NCBI GenBank assembly: GCA_003665825.1
Contig: QPFY01000011.1
Coordinates: forward strand, 930,001 to 994,000
Direction of reading: 5' to 3'
DNA from: Microbotryum silenes-acaulis
Taxonomy: Eukaryota > Basidiomycota > Microbotryomycetes > Microbotryales > Microbotryaceae
Length of the DNA: 64,000 bases
Below are positions 1 through 11,889 of the stretch, piece by piece (position 1 is the first letter of the stretch; the number at the start of each line of letters is the position of its first letter). The translations under genes and the position numbers were made by a program. The notes beneath the pieces are model-generated. The model ran no database searches. It saw only the letters and a list, made by a program, of their open reading frames with translations, and had not been told where the DNA came from.

Positions 1-23
1 CGTTCCAGATATCGAAAAAGACG

Positions 24-624
24 ATGGCGCTCAACAAGAAGTTGGCGGACCTTCACCATTCGCCCGCGGCTCGCGCGTTGCCCCCGACGATCGCGTCGCT
101 CGCATTGCGATACAAGGGCATCAAGGGGAATGCGACACTATCGTAAGCCGTGCCAGCTACTATGATTTTTGGTCCTCTAAGTGGTCGAACTAACACCGAC
201 CGCTCTGGTACCTCAGTCATTGGGCTCGAGAGGAATTGCCAGGGTTGAAGTGGGCCAACCCCGAATTGAAGATCATCATCGAAGAACCCCTCACACCAGG
301 AAGCACACCCGCCAACTTGCAGTCCCCGGGGATTACCATCAACCTCAGTCAGTGGCTCACCTCTCCTCATCCTGAGCTATTAAAACTGACTGGGAGCTCG
401 GCGCTGAAACCACCGCGCTTCCTTCTTTCATCCGAATAGCCGATTCTGCCGAGCCCGTATTCTATCCCGTACCTTCGACCGTTCGGTCACAGAACGTCAC
501 ACCCGAGTTTTTGCGGATCCTGGCTGAACCCGAAGCGCTCGCAAGACTGAGAAGCAAGCAGACAAAAGCCCCGACTCCGGAGGCACAACCGAGTACTTCG
601 ACGGCCGGGCAGGCGGCGACTTGA
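24..624 (+). CDS. Mitochondrial ribosomal protein, L51/S25/CI-B8 fold (Mrp49-like)
   Basis: Three exons (24-142, 217-347, 440-624) splice in phase to a 144-residue protein. The start ATG at 24 gives MALNKKLADLHHSP, the N-terminal length expected for small Mrp49/mS25-type subunits. The middle exon carries HWAREELPGLKWANPEL, which matches the family core 'FxRExLPxxKxxNPxx' of the thioredoxin-like L51/S25/CI-B8 domain. The C-terminus is a Pro/Thr/Ser-rich tail. Such proteins act as structural subunits of the mitochondrial ribosome. Intron boundaries are GTAAGC..CAG and GTCAGT..TAG. The third-exon acceptor is the least certain part. Family assignment rests on one motif plus length, so a complex I B8-like subunit is an alternative. 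Confidence 0.5.
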
Positions 625-1007
625 TTTCACGGGCCGGAAGGATGGAGTGATCACAGAAACGATGTACGAAAGTAGTCAGCATGCAAGTGTAACAATCAAG
701 ACCTCAGAAGAACTCAGCGGATCGTCCATAAGATTTTTGAAGGAGGCGGCGGAGATGGAGAGGAAAGCTGCAAGCGGTCATAATCACAGATGTCACGTCG
801 GAAAAAGTGCGCTGCTACTGGGGGATCGCATGGTATCACTTCAAATTGAGTCCGAAGTCGGGAGACCTCCAAGTTCCAAAGAGCACGAAGCTGCCTCAAC
901 CTCTCTCTCGACTCGATCAGTGTGTGCGAGGAATGCAGTACTACATTACAAAAAGAACGGGCAGGCGATATTGAACAAGGTCCTTGACACTTCAGATCGC
1001 TTTTCGC
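625..1007. other. Convergent intergenic spacer
   Basis: This stretch lies between two convergent genes and should hold both 3' UTRs. Its open frames show no recognisable product and no splice-consistent exon chain. Confidence 0.5.
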
Positions 1008-3472
1008 TCATGCAGAGAGTTCGACGAGGTTATCAGCGACGTCGAACTTGGCACCCGTGGCCTTGCGCACATCCTCGACCGTGACCCCAGGTTGCAGCTC
1101 GGACAGGATCATTTTCTTGTTGGCGCGGTCGATGTCGAACACACACAGGTCGGTGATGATCTGCGACACGCAGTTGACACCGGTCAAAGGTAAGGTGCAC
1201 GTATCGAGAATCTTGTGCTTGCCACCCTTGGCGACGTGGTCCATCACAACGACGACCTTGGTCTTTTCCGGGTTCGAAACGAGATCCATCGCGCCACCAG
1301 GTCCCTTAACCATCTTGCCCGGGATCATGTAGTTGGCCAAATCACCACTCGCCGAGACTTGCATCGCACCGAGCATCGAGACGTCGACGTGACCACCACG
1401 GATCATGGCGAATGATTCAGTCGAGTCGAACGTCGAAGCACCGGGCAAAAGCGTAACGGTCTCCTTGCCGGCGTTGATGATGTCGGCGTCGACCTGCTCC
1501 TTGGTCGGGTAAGGGCCCATGCCGAGGATGCCGTTCTCGGATTGCATGTGGATGACCGTCCCCGGCTCGAGGAACGAAGGCGCGAGCGTCGGCATCCCGA
1601 TACCGAGGTTGACGTACATGCCCTCCTTCAACTCCTTGGCCGCTCGCTTCGCGATCCTTTCGCGGCGGAGCTGACCGGCATCTTTGCCCGAATTGGCATC
1701 GTCGTCGCTCTTGCGCAAAACTTCGATCTCGACCTGCTTCGGTGTTGTAGACTGAACGACGCGGTTGACAAAGACACCGGGGACATGGATGTTGTTAGGG
1801 TCCAAGGAGCCGATGGGGACGATCTCCTCGGCCTCGACGATTGTGACCTTGGCCGATCGAGCCATGGCACCCGAGAAGTTTTGTGCCGCGTATCGGAACA
1901 CGCAGTTGCCGTACTCGTCGGCCTTCCAAACCTTGATGAAGGCGTAGTCACCCTTGATCGCCTCCTCCATGATGTAGCCCTTGCCGTCGAACTCCCTCAC
2001 TTCCCTAGGCTTGCCGGGAATGTCGACCTCTTGCTTGCCCCCCTCCTTGTATCGGATCGGGATCTCGCCCGTCTGCACGGCGGTTCCGTAACCGGCGGGG
2101 GTGTAGAAGGCGGGGATACCGGCTCCACCGGCTCGACATCTTTCGGCGAGCGATCCCTGAGGGGTGAGCTCGAGCGATATTTTTCCGTTAAGGTAGAGGC
2201 CCTCAAAGTGCTGTTTTGGTCATGAACTCAAAGGGTCGGGTCAGAATTTGGCATTCGAGACCATAGCGTCTAGATTTTCACTGACCTTGTTGGCTCCAAG
2301 GTAAGACGAGATCATGCGGTCGATTTGGCCCGAGTGCAAGAGGATACCTGATGAGAGAGCAATTCGAAAGATGAACAGTCAGCGCATAGAACCCTTTGCC
2401 TACAAGTGTTGTCATGCGGGAAAGGTACTCACCGAGACCAAGCTTGTCAACACCGGCATTGTTGGAGACGCAAGTGAGGTTCTTGACCTCAGGTCGCTTG
2501 GAGAGAGCTCCGATGAGCGTGTCTAAAGGAAGCGGGGTGGGCGAGGAATGAGCCATTGTGTCCGGAAATCGTCATAGTCGGGGTATCGAGACCCTCAGTG
2601 AGCACTCACCAGCAGTTCCGCATAACCCGAAACCTGAAGGAAGGATGACGATTCCGGAGGTCAGCTCGATGCCATCGTAGCGGCAATCTAGGGAGTTCGG
2701 CTGGCGCGGGACATCGTTCAGCCCGACGGCGAGATCATCGGCGCAAGCTGTGGCTGGGCTGCAACTCCATACACCCCCGCCATGCGATCTCCTCCGCACA
2801 TCAGATTGATACGAGATACGATATCAATCTTTAGATTAGCCGACATCAAGCCGAGCCTAGGCCTCTTCCGAGCCACATAAGGGTGTGCCGCGGCCCGGCA
2901 CGTCCCGAGTCGCTGCGACTAGGCGGGAGACGGGTACTGACCTCCGGACAAGAGGATCGAGTCTCCCTTGACATCGGCGACAGCCTCCTCTGCTGAGCCC
3001 CAGATCTTGCTGACGGAGCTCTTGGCCGAGGTAGGAGCGACGGAGAGCACGCGAGGCGAGACCGAGAATGCTCGAGCGAGCGGCTAAAGATTTGGTGGGG
3101 AGGCAGGGACATCGGTGGTCAGCCGGCAAGTCCGAATGCACGTAGGGAAGGTTCGACGGCTTACTCGGGAAGCACGGAGCGAGGATCGGCAGGGAAGCAG
3201 GCTCATCATCTTTTGGAGATGTTTCTATAGTGAGGATTGAGTGGGTTAGCGGGAGGGTGCGAAGGGAAAGCGAAAAACGGAGGAGTGCACCACTCGATTC
3301 TTCTCCGCGCTGGAGCTCCGGCACTGATCTGCGCTGATCCGGCGCGACGAGGCCGCGGCAACCGCTTCGTTGAGCGCGGCAAATCGCCCGCGCTCGGAGA
3401 AACGTACAACGCGCCCACCTGACCGACTCGCTGCAAAGTTGACCGTGCAAGAAGTTGGCTGAGCACTCTCAT
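1008..3472 (-). CDS. Succinyl-CoA:3-ketoacid CoA transferase (SCOT)
   Basis: The enzyme moves CoA from succinyl-CoA to acetoacetate in the mitochondrial matrix for ketone-body use. The large last exon (1008-2210) contains the beta half, including [14 protein letters not shown] with the catalytic Glu of the SENG motif, and the C-terminal half of the alpha part ([26 protein letters not shown]). Upstream minus-strand exons encode [16 protein letters not shown] (about 2290-2350), [20 protein letters not shown] (about 2435-2520), [10 protein letters not shown] (about 2600-2640) and [17 protein letters not shown] (about 2940-3075). The order is that of animal and fungal SCOT. The first exon is proposed from 3472, where [17 protein letters not shown] resembles a mitochondrial presequence, but its donor is unresolved. 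The gene has at least five introns. The identity is certain; the 5' end is approximate. Confidence 0.88.
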
Positions 3473-3553
3473 GATCGCGGAATATATACAAAGGAATGTC
3501 TAATGATTTCACCAAGTAGAAAGAAGTGTTGCTAGTGCCGCCCTCTGATTCAT

Positions 3554-5471
3554 TCAATCTTTCTTGCACGCGCCCTCAAAGTCGATATACAACTCCTGTC
3601 GCTCCTTGACATACTCGGCCCATTCGTCGAGCGGGCACGACCCTCCGCGGCCATGATGGCACGCTGGCACCTTCTGAGGGGCACCATTGACGAGGATGCG
3701 CATGTAGTCCGTATCATCGCCCTTGCAGCTCAACCTCTCGAGAGCGATGTGGCCCAAGAACGGCAGCAGGCTGAAGACAGGGGCGAGCAAGAGATAAGAC
3801 GATCAGCCCGAGTCAGTCTTTGCCAAGCACTTAGTTCTCCAGTGAGAGATGCGCTCACTGAGAGGTATGCCATGCTCGATCATGGTCAAGTCGATGCGGA
3901 TCGATCGTCGTCGTGTTCCACAATCCGAGGGCAACGAGAACAACGGGCGGCTCTTCTCGATGGGAAAAGTAAGTAAACAGGAGCTGGGTGTGCTCCTCAT
4001 CTGGCGGTGCTGAAGGCGGCGGGAGCTTGGAGCCGGAAGTGAGATGGGGATGCGGCCCTTGGAAAGCCGCAATAAGGTTGTGAGTCGAGACGTTGACCCA
4101 GGGCATGCCAAGGTGAGGCGCGAATCTAGCGCCGTAGCCGACCTGGTAGTGGTACTTGATGTCGTTCCAGTAGCCAAACGAGCGAAACTCGTACTCGGTG
4201 AATAGTTCGGACGAACAGAAGCGAGAGGAGCGGCTCTTGAAGATCTACACAGCTCGAACAGGGGTGCTGGGGAGAATCAGATCTTGCCGGACGCGCTGTC
4301 TTCCAGGCACTTTGCGCTTGACTCACGACTGATTCATAGCCGCAAAGCATTTGCAAACCGATGATGTCGTTCAACTCAAAGCCAACTTCGGGCGCCCACT
4401 CCTGCAGTCGCTTCAACGGCTCGGGACCGTAAGTCTCGAGCCAGATTTGAGCTTCGGGCTTTCCAGCCTCCTTGGTAAATGCTGGGCAGATTTTCTGCGG
4501 ATGTTTGAAAAAATATCAGCCTCAAAGTCCCATGCGCAGTGCTTGTATACGTCTCTCATTGCTCACATGCGGTGTCAAGCTGCTGGCCCAATCGGAGGAC
4601 TTGTTGGGGACTTTGACGAGCGAAACGAATTTGCCGTCCCCCTCGCCGTCGTCTCCTTCCTGGTGGTTCGGGAAAGCGCCGCGGATCCAGGCCTTGGACG
4701 AGTCGATGTCTCGCTCTGAACTCGCAGTGAAAATCTGTTGCCAAGCGAGCGGGCGGGTCAGTGGGCGAAATTCCTTCACGAGCCAAGCTAGAGCTTACCT
4801 TGAAAGGCTCTTCAACCTTGTCCTTCCCCTTCTTGCCTTTGCTGCCCGACTTTTCTTTCTTCCCATAGTGCTTAGGCGGCATCAAGGGGCCATAGAGATA
4901 TCGCATCCTCTTTCCCAGATCAAAAGCATCCTTCCTCCCAGGCTCCGTCAGCATCTCCACCTGATCTTCCTCAATCGGGACCTTCCATTTCCCGAGAAAC
5001 CTCAGCGGATTCTTGTGGTCCAAAGCTCGCAGCGACTTGCGCGCGGCGTAGATCTTGTCGACGGTAGGTTTCATGAAGTCATCCCATTCGTCATCGTTAG
5101 CGTAGATTGCCGAATGGCGGATCAAGAATGCCGCGGCTGAGACTTTGCAGCCTTCGGGGGGCTCGAGGTTGGCTCCCGGGGCGTCGTGGTAGGGCGAGAT
5201 GCCGCTCATGTCTGTGTCCGGGCTCAATGTATCAACTTCTTGGGTTCTTCGATTCCATGGGAATGGAGATAGATCTTATCGACTCACGCTCAAGAGGATT
5301 GAAAGGCTGGGGACGGTCGTGATGCCCGCTGAAACGGAGCTGCGATCCGGTCGCCGTCGAGTCCATGTTCATTGCGGAGGGCGCGCCATTTACGATCGAC
5401 GCCCGGACGGACATCGAGAGCAGCACCAACAGCCTTGCCACGACCAGTGCCATACCTGAGCGAGTGAACAT
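3554..5471 (-). CDS. Histidine phosphatase clan-2 protein with altered catalytic motifs
   Basis: This is a multi-exon secreted or membrane-associated protein. The start at 5471 gives MFTRSGMALVVARLLVLLS, a signal-peptide-like segment. The next exon holds AAFLIRHSAIYANDDEWDDF, in the position of the RHGxRxP motif of histidine acid phosphatases. Later exons include KRLQEWAPEVGFELNDIIGL and YWNDIKYHYQVGYGARFAPH. The C-terminal half has FTYFSHREEPPVVLVALGLW, in the place of the usual HD proton-donor motif. The last exon ends EGACKKD at 3554. The nucleophile His is kept, but RHG is RHS and HD is HRE, so it may be a fungal subfamily with changed chemistry or a non-catalytic homologue. The middle exon boundaries are approximate. 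Substrate is unknown. Confidence 0.75.
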
Positions 5472-6083
5472 ATCTATGTCTGAGCCTTGACTGGACGCGG
5501 TGCAGTGCAGGCTGCAGAAAGAAGAAGAGCAAGAGTTGCTCGAACTCCGAGGTCGATGACGCGCGCTCCGCCCAAGAGAGCGAGCGATCGGCCATAATCG
5601 GCATCGAATCTCGGTGCCACGCAAGGAGCATCCAACGTTGCACTGTACCGCTCCCACACAAATCACAGATTTAGGTAGAAAACGAGTCCGGCTGATTACA
5701 TTTATCTACATGTACTTGAAAGATTGCACCACAAAACACCTCCATCAGATAAGGTCCTCGGGCGCCCGCGCGCGCCGACATTTTGTCTCCTCCCCACGGC
5801 CCGGGGCGATTGGGTGCGACGTGCTCAAAAACTGGGCCATGATGGGTCCGAAGACGGGTGAAAAGGGCAGGATCTACGTTGCCAACTTGGGCTGGATCGA
5901 GAAAAGCTGACGTGGTGACGAACACGCTTGACAACGTCGCCGCTCATTGGTACCGCGCGCCTCTGACTACGAACTTCCCTTGCCGATTTACATGTGGCGC
6001 CCAACTCCCTGGGCTCTGCAGCGCTCACAGCCTGTTCACTCCTCTCTGTCACCCAGCTCCTTAGCCTTATCTCTCGTCCCAGC
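5472..6083. other. Divergent promoter region
   Basis: About 610 bases separate two divergently transcribed genes (phosphatase on minus, HAD hydrolase on plus). It should hold both promoters. A pyrimidine-rich stretch precedes the plus-strand ATG. No additional gene is seen. Confidence 0.4.
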
Positions 6084-7266
6084 ATGCCACCTCTGATACG
6101 AAAGGTGCTCTTTGACGCTTTCGGCACCCTTTTCTCCCCTCGTACACCCGTTGCGAACCAGTACGCCGACATCGCTCGCTCGTCCGACCTTAATGTCGAT
6201 GCGGAGCAGGTCAAGCAGGGGTTCAAGATAGGTACGCAACTTCATTTGTGCAGGCGGCGTTTACCCTATCTTCGAATCTTCTCTCGGACACTTCCTTAAT
6301 CTGTGGTGTTCACCTGCTGATGTCGCATCACCTTCGCCTCGACGTCTCTCACGATCGCTTCGAATAACTTCGTTATTGCCAACAGCTTACAAGCATTGGG
6401 CCAAGACACATCCGGTGTACGGTCGGTGCTCTACACCACCTCTCGATCCCACACTTTGGTGGTCTGGTCTAATTCGAGATACGTTCCATCACGCTGGAGT
6501 GACTGAACGAGGTGAGCTCGGGAGGGGGATCGCTGAGATCCAAACTCGAGGATGTTCATCGCTGATGGGGCCCCATTATTTACCTGATTTCAGAACTCGA
6601 AGAAGTCGAATGTATTTTGACAAAATCTCTCATCGAACGTTTTTGGTGCGCCGAGGGTTACTCACTGCACGACGATGTCCTGCCGGCTTTTCAGCGGCTG
6701 GGGGCTCTCTCCCAAATTCCCGATCCTTCATTGCTGTCACCTCACTTTGGCGTCGTCTCAGGTTCGGATCCAGGAGTGATCAAAGTTCTTCGATCGTTGG
6801 GCCTTTTGGTTGATGAGGCACATGTAGTAGATGGAGTATCAGAATTTAGTCAGGAGAACCGATGGGGGATCAAGGAAGACGAGATTTTCACGACGTGGGC
6901 GGTGGGTAAGGAGAAAAATGATGTGCAATTTTGGGAAGATGTGTTGGAGCAGTTGAGAGTTATTGAGGGGAAGGAGTGTGAGGCGAAAGACTTTCTGGTC
7001 GTTGGGGATGAGTTGGTCAAGTAAATCAAGCTCGGTCGTCTATCTGAAGGGCCAATTTCACACATGCTCAACTCTTACCACTCTCCATCTACAGTGATTA
7101 CATGATACCGAGGAAGCTCGGATTTCAGTGCCTCTTGCTGCGGAGACCCTTGGACGAACAGGCGAGAATGACGATCGATGACGAAGTTGGTCAAGAAGAC
7201 GGGGTCGAACGTGTTAGGAGTCTAGTTGAAGTGGCGAATTGGATTGAGAGGCGACATACCAGATAA
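6084..7266 (+). CDS. HAD-superfamily hydrolase (HDHD3-like)
   Basis: Four exons can be joined in phase: 6084-6231, from 6386 to about 6510, from about 6594 to the GTAAAT donor near 7020, and a last exon that ends at a TAA at 7264-7266. The N-terminus KVLFDAFGTLFSP is HAD motif I, where the second Asp of DxDxT is replaced by Ala-Phe-Gly (DAFGT), as is common in HDHD3/REG-2 proteins. WWSGLIRDTFHHAGV belongs to the cap domain. GVVSGSDPGVIKVLRSLGL holds motif II. The splice at about 7020 creates VVGDELVNDYMIPRKLG, motif IV (GDxxxND). It is probably a cytosolic phosphatase of unknown substrate. The ATG at 6084 precedes motif I by only eight residues, typical for the family. Confidence 0.8.
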
Positions 7267-7769
7267 GGGACATGCATTGTAGTATTGACCAACATCACCG
7301 TGTTGCTGTAGCACAAATATACGACTGTCGCCACCAACTTAGGTAGCTCCCGTGCATGGCGCACGAGTTCGCCACCCTCGGCGTCCGCGCGGGCCACCCG
7401 CGGCTAGTACCGATCCGATCGTACCAAATCCGACGTCACACCTCACGTGCGATTTTGGGGTCGTCTGGCGGGTGGATGTGAGGGCTGGGTGCTAGTATTT
7501 AGTCAGACTTTTTCGAGCACTCCCGATGATTTGGTAATCGTATTCTCGGTCAAGTTCCATCGCACCGAGCAACGAGTCCCCCGGAGTCTGCTTACTCATC
7601 AGAGTTCGGAGAGCGAGGCGGTTTCGTCCCCAACTTTTTCTTTCCTTCCCTCCTGCTTCCTTCCGCTCCTCTTTCTTCATATCAGCCTAGTTGAAATCAC
7701 CTGCTCACTCATCGAGTACCTCAGCACCCAACCAGTCACTCCCCTTTCAAAAGTCAAAAAGAAGCCATC
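7267..7769. other. Intergenic spacer with pyrimidine-rich 5' leader
   Basis: The 500 bases between two plus-strand genes include a strongly CT-rich tract at about 7620-7680 upstream of the next ATG, as is common near fungal transcription starts. No coding chain is evident. Confidence 0.4.
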
Positions 7770-9187
7770 ATGGTTCGCAACGAGCAGCTCATCTTCGCGA
7801 CGACCCCGACCGAGTACCCCATTCCGGGCGAGGTGAGTACGATGCCCTTAGCGGAGCTACGTGGATCTCGAGTCTCCTGTATGGTTTTCATGATGGTCAT
7901 ACTTGATCGACTGCAAGTGCTTTGGCGCAACTGTGGTCGCACCTGGTGTCCAAGGGTCGGTCACGTCATAAGTCCGAGTGCAGCGTCGGCGATTATTAGT
8001 AATCAGCACCTTACTACCACCACCTTGGCACTTAGAGATGAAGCTGTTTCATCGGGAGCACTATCACCAACCCAGAACCTCGGCATCCTTAGATTGGGCC
8101 AATTACTGATAAGCACGACCTTATCCTTTTCACCTCGATTTGATGTAGACTTTGCGCAAGGAAACCTCGGACTTTGACGCCACTCAATCCGCGCCGTCAG
8201 GAGGTCTGGTCACCAAGACCGTCTGTCTTTCGCTCGATCCTTACCTCCGTGGCCGACTGAGGGTTGGCGGTGACTCCTACGTCCCCGCTTTCGAGAAGGG
8301 CAAGCCGATCGAGAACTTTGGCATCAGCGAGGTCCTTTCCTCGTCCGCCGAAGGGATCAAGGAAGGGGATCGAGTTTACGGATCGACTCGTTTCGCCGAG
8401 TACAACATCTTCACCGCGGACCAGGTCAAGGGTTTGAAGGTGATTAAGAACGACGAGAAGCTGCCCTGGACGACTTGGGTCGGTGCGGCCGGAATGCCTG
8501 GACAGACGGCTTGGTGGGCATTGAAGCACATCGGTCAGCCCAAGAAAGGTGAAACAATCTTCGTCAGCGGCGCGAGTGGCGCCGTCGGACAGTGAGTCAT
8601 GATCGCCTTTTATTTCTTGCAGCTGTAGCTCCCCTGAGTCCCTTGGATTCATGAACTGAACGCGCCATGGTTCCCTTACCAGATTGGTGATCGCGTTGGC
8701 GCACTCGGCTGGTCTCAAGGTCATCGCTTCGGCCGGCTCGGATGAAAAGGTCGACTTCCTCAAGTCCCACCTCAACGTCGAAGTCGCTTTCAACTACAAG
8801 ACCGAATCGACACTCGAGATCCTCAAGAAGAACTCCTTCCAAATCTACTGGGACAACATTGGTGGCGAGACGCTCGAGAACGTCTTGGCGACGATCGAGA
8901 GTAAGGGCCGTATCATCGCTTGTGGCGCGGCGTCGCAGTACAACACGCGTACGCCTTACGGAATCAAGAACTCGTTCCAGATCACGGCCAAGTCGTTGAA
9001 GGTCCAGGGCTTCATCATCTTGACTGAGGATATCACGGGCTTCTACGATGAGGTTCCCAAGTTGATCGCTGAGGGCAAGGTTCCCGAACCCAAGGAGCAC
9101 CACGTCAAGGGGTTGGACCAGGGTGAGGCGTTCACGGCCTTGTTGAAGGGTGACAGCACGGGCAAGGTCGTCTACGTTTTTGAGTAG
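7770..9187 (+). CDS. MDR-superfamily NADP-dependent alkenal/enone reductase
   Basis: Three exons (7770-7832, 8149-8592, about 8683-9187) encode roughly 345 residues. The protein resembles leukotriene B4 12-hydroxydehydrogenase, prostaglandin reductase and plant double-bond reductases. Evidence includes TKTVCLSLDPYLRGRL near the N-terminus, the nucleotide-binding loop FVSGASGAVGQ, then VIASAGSDEKVDFL and YWDNIGGETLENVL. There are no catalytic-zinc cysteines, which fits the zinc-independent MDR branch that reduces the C=C bond of alpha,beta-unsaturated carbonyls with NADPH. The first intron is about 316 nt, long for this window, and separates a 21-residue first exon. The start ATG at 7770 is the only one in phase with the exon-2 junction (GAG|ACT). 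Confidence 0.88.
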
Positions 9188-10040
9188 GCGTCGCGTTTAC
9201 TTCTTTCACGCTTGAGCTTGTTCTTCGACCCATCGCAAATTAGATTAGATATAGCATCGCACCGCAATCAGACTCTCTTGTCCTCTCTTGAAGATCTGAA
9301 ATCCTGAAATTCCAGCTTGTATTTAGATTCAAACCGATGTTATGAATGAGGTAGCTGCGAGCAAGCAGGATGTGACGGTCGGGTCAGACTGGTTTAAAAT
9401 GAGACAAAGATAGGAGCTCAAGTCGCCTGGCGTGGACTTAACGATAAAGGTGTGGAACGAGCTCAAGAGGCCAACGAGGGACAGCCCCTTAGAGAGGTGA
9501 AGAATGACGCGGACAAACCATACACTTTATCTCTCCTTGCCGACATCTACGATCTCCTTCGGTGGCAGCGCCAGGCTGTCCTACCATTCGGTCGTCTCAA
9601 TCTCGTTGACGAAAAAGTCGACAGCTTCCCTGACCCTTCACAGAGGATGACATGGTCCAAGACCCACAGGTGTTCCAAAAAAGAGTATCACCGGTGCAAA
9701 TTCGAACCAGGCCACGTCGACTGACCGTCCATGATGTCAGACGAGATGCTACGAACCCTCATTTCGACGACCCTATTCTCCATAATGACGCCTTTCACAT
9801 CTGACCGACTTCGACATATTCTCATTCCAGAAGGCCAACCAGTCTTTCACAGCTCTCGATAAGGGATTGACCCGTTGCAAAGGCGATGTACAGGATGTGT
9901 GGCGTTGCTCCGCCGGGATGAGACTAAAGAAACTCACCGGTCCGCTCCGGTCGTTCCGGTGAGTCGCAAATCGCCGCACCGCCAGGGGTACCTTCGAGGC
10001 GTCTACACTTCCCGGGGCCATAGAAGATAAACTCTCCGCT
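9188..10040. other. Convergent intergenic region, no gene seen
   Basis: About 850 bases lie between two convergent genes. One 90-residue plus-strand frame (9452-9724) exists but has no recognisable domain and no splice partners. A tRNA B-box-like string near 9697 does not fold into a T arm. Confidence 0.4.
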
Positions 10041-11267
10041 CTAATTTCCAAGTGCTCCCTCTTCGACCTCCTCTTCCTCTAGTGTTCGGATCCTCAGCGT
10101 GATCGACTCGGGACTGCACTTGACGATTTCGACCCTGAGGGCGAAAAGAAAAAATTGGCGATGGGTGACTCGAAGGTAAGTCAGCCTACACCCTCGCAGT
10201 TCGAAGCAGTGCAAGATAGCTCACCTCTCCAAGTCAACTATTCGATACGTCGCTTCAGTTGCACGGATCCTCTCGCGGGTCTGACCGGTGCACACGGCCA
10301 GAGTCTGGCAGCCTGCTGCCAAACCGCTCGTCAATCCCGATGGGGCATCTTCAAGAACCAAGACCGTCTTGGGGTCGAACGGGGCACCGGATAGTTTCTC
10401 CAATTCTGAAAATCGAAAACAAAAATGACCCGTCAGGGCCCGACGTGGTCAATGGTAATTTGGTCTCGCCAAAGAGCACCGAGTGACCGGGGTAAATCAC
10501 CTTCGATTCCCTTCAAGTAAGGCTCCGGGTGCGGTTTCCCGTTGGTGACGTTGTCGGCAGTGACGATGAAAGGTAAATCAGGTGCATCAGCCTTGATCTT
10601 GCCCGTTTGCAAAGCGCTAGATGCGTAAACGATCGTTGCTAGAAGAGAAGCGGGAAACATGCACAAGGATCAGTCGTATGCTCTCGACCCGAAGTAAAAC
10701 ACCCTCCAACGTACCTGATGTGACCATCTCGCTCCACCCTTGACCAAATCCTTGATCAACCGATGTACACCCGGTAATTCAAAAATGCCCCTCTCGCCGC
10801 GTTCAGCCAACATCCTCCCATTCGAAGCAATCAAGCCCTCGATCCTGAACACCTCTTGGTCCAGTTCGTCTTCGCTCATTTCGGATCCAGGCTTGGGTAC
10901 GGTCTGCCATCGTTTGATGTTGTCTCGTGTGCGAACGCCATGGGAATGCGAGAGGAAGTAGGCCGGTTCATGACCATGTGCTCGGGCCCATTCGGTCATG
11001 GTCAATTCGACGGCCGCGGTCGAATCGACGAGCGTCCCTGATGAGACAAGAGCGAAGAGGAGCGAGTGTTTCAGCTGACGGGTCGAGTTTCGATCGTTGG
11101 GTAGTGAACCTCTACTTCTCGCCTCGTCCAGACCACGCTCGAATCGTGAGGAGCTGAACTTGCGAAGCTCGACAGGGGACTTGTCGTGCGATCAACGACC
11201 CGCGAAAGAGCTCGCTCGACTGACCATCCATGTCTGACAGAATCCCAGAGACGGTGATTTCGACCAT
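10041..11267 (-). CDS. HAD phosphatase, glycerol-3-phosphatase/DOG family (Gpp1-like)
   Basis: Short exons join to the pattern of yeast Gpp1/Gpp2/Dog1. The first exon, starting at 11267, gives MVEITVSGILSDMDG and splices (GTCAGT donor) to TLVDSTAAVELTMTEW, rebuilding motif I DMDGTLVDST. The following exon has SHGVRTRDNIKRW, and later exons FIVTADNVTNGKPHPEPYL (motif III Lys) and VLVLEDAPSGLTSGLAAGC (motif IV). The last exon, joined through a CAG acceptor, ends with a glutamate-rich tail and TAG at 10041-10043. These enzymes dephosphorylate sugar or polyol phosphates such as glycerol-3-phosphate in the cytosol. The exact substrate cannot be told from sequence. Confidence 0.85.
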
Positions 11268-11889
11268 GGTCGTCTACGGAAGCGCGAAGGTGATAAAGGA
11301 TCTGAGGGGTATAGGAGACAACGTGTATAAGCCACGAGGAAGAGCAGTGCTCAGCGCTCATCCATGCGCGGGAAACTTGTTCGGCTTCTCTCGGCAGCGC
11401 CGTTGGCAGCTGCAGCACAGAGCCGAGATGCCCAAGCGAGGCGAGCCGACTCACGCGAGGCCGAGACATTGCACAAGTTGAAACCAGATGGGTTTTGCCG
11501 AAGCCTGCGGTGGCGCCGTGTATTCAAACGAACAGACCAAGAAACTCTTCCCCTCCACGACCAGGGGTAACATCTTCACAGCTCGGCGTGCGAAAAGCAT
11601 ACTCAGGTAGAGGAGAGCAGGACGGGTCATTTCCGCGAATCAATAAAGCGGTGCTCTCCTCCAAAACACCCACCGCCCGACTACCAGGGTCAATTTATAC
11701 GAACCTCCCTCCTCTCCGAAAGCAAGGACTGCGTGGGTTCGACAAAATATGTTACATGCTTCTGCGGTGTAAATCGAAAACAGAAACTTGTTCGAGAGAT
11801 GCTAATCGATGGTCGTCCCTCCCCCCATCTTCCCCTCAACCGTTAGCGGCCACCTCAGTGATCATCTTCATTGATCGCGCTTCAAGGAG
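11268..11889. other. Intergenic spacer
   Basis: This stretch holds the promoter of the HAD phosphatase and the 3' region of the Gdt1-like gene, both on the minus strand. The open frames here are not supported by any domain or splice chain. Confidence 0.4.

Noticed and set aside
1542..2225. 227-codon plus-strand frame opposite the CoA transferase
   Set aside because: It mirrors the SCOT exon and has no recognisable motif.
9685..9725. Possible tRNA (GGTGCAAATTCGAACC, like a B box)
   Set aside because: The five bases on either side of the putative T loop do not pair on either strand, and no acceptor stem was found.
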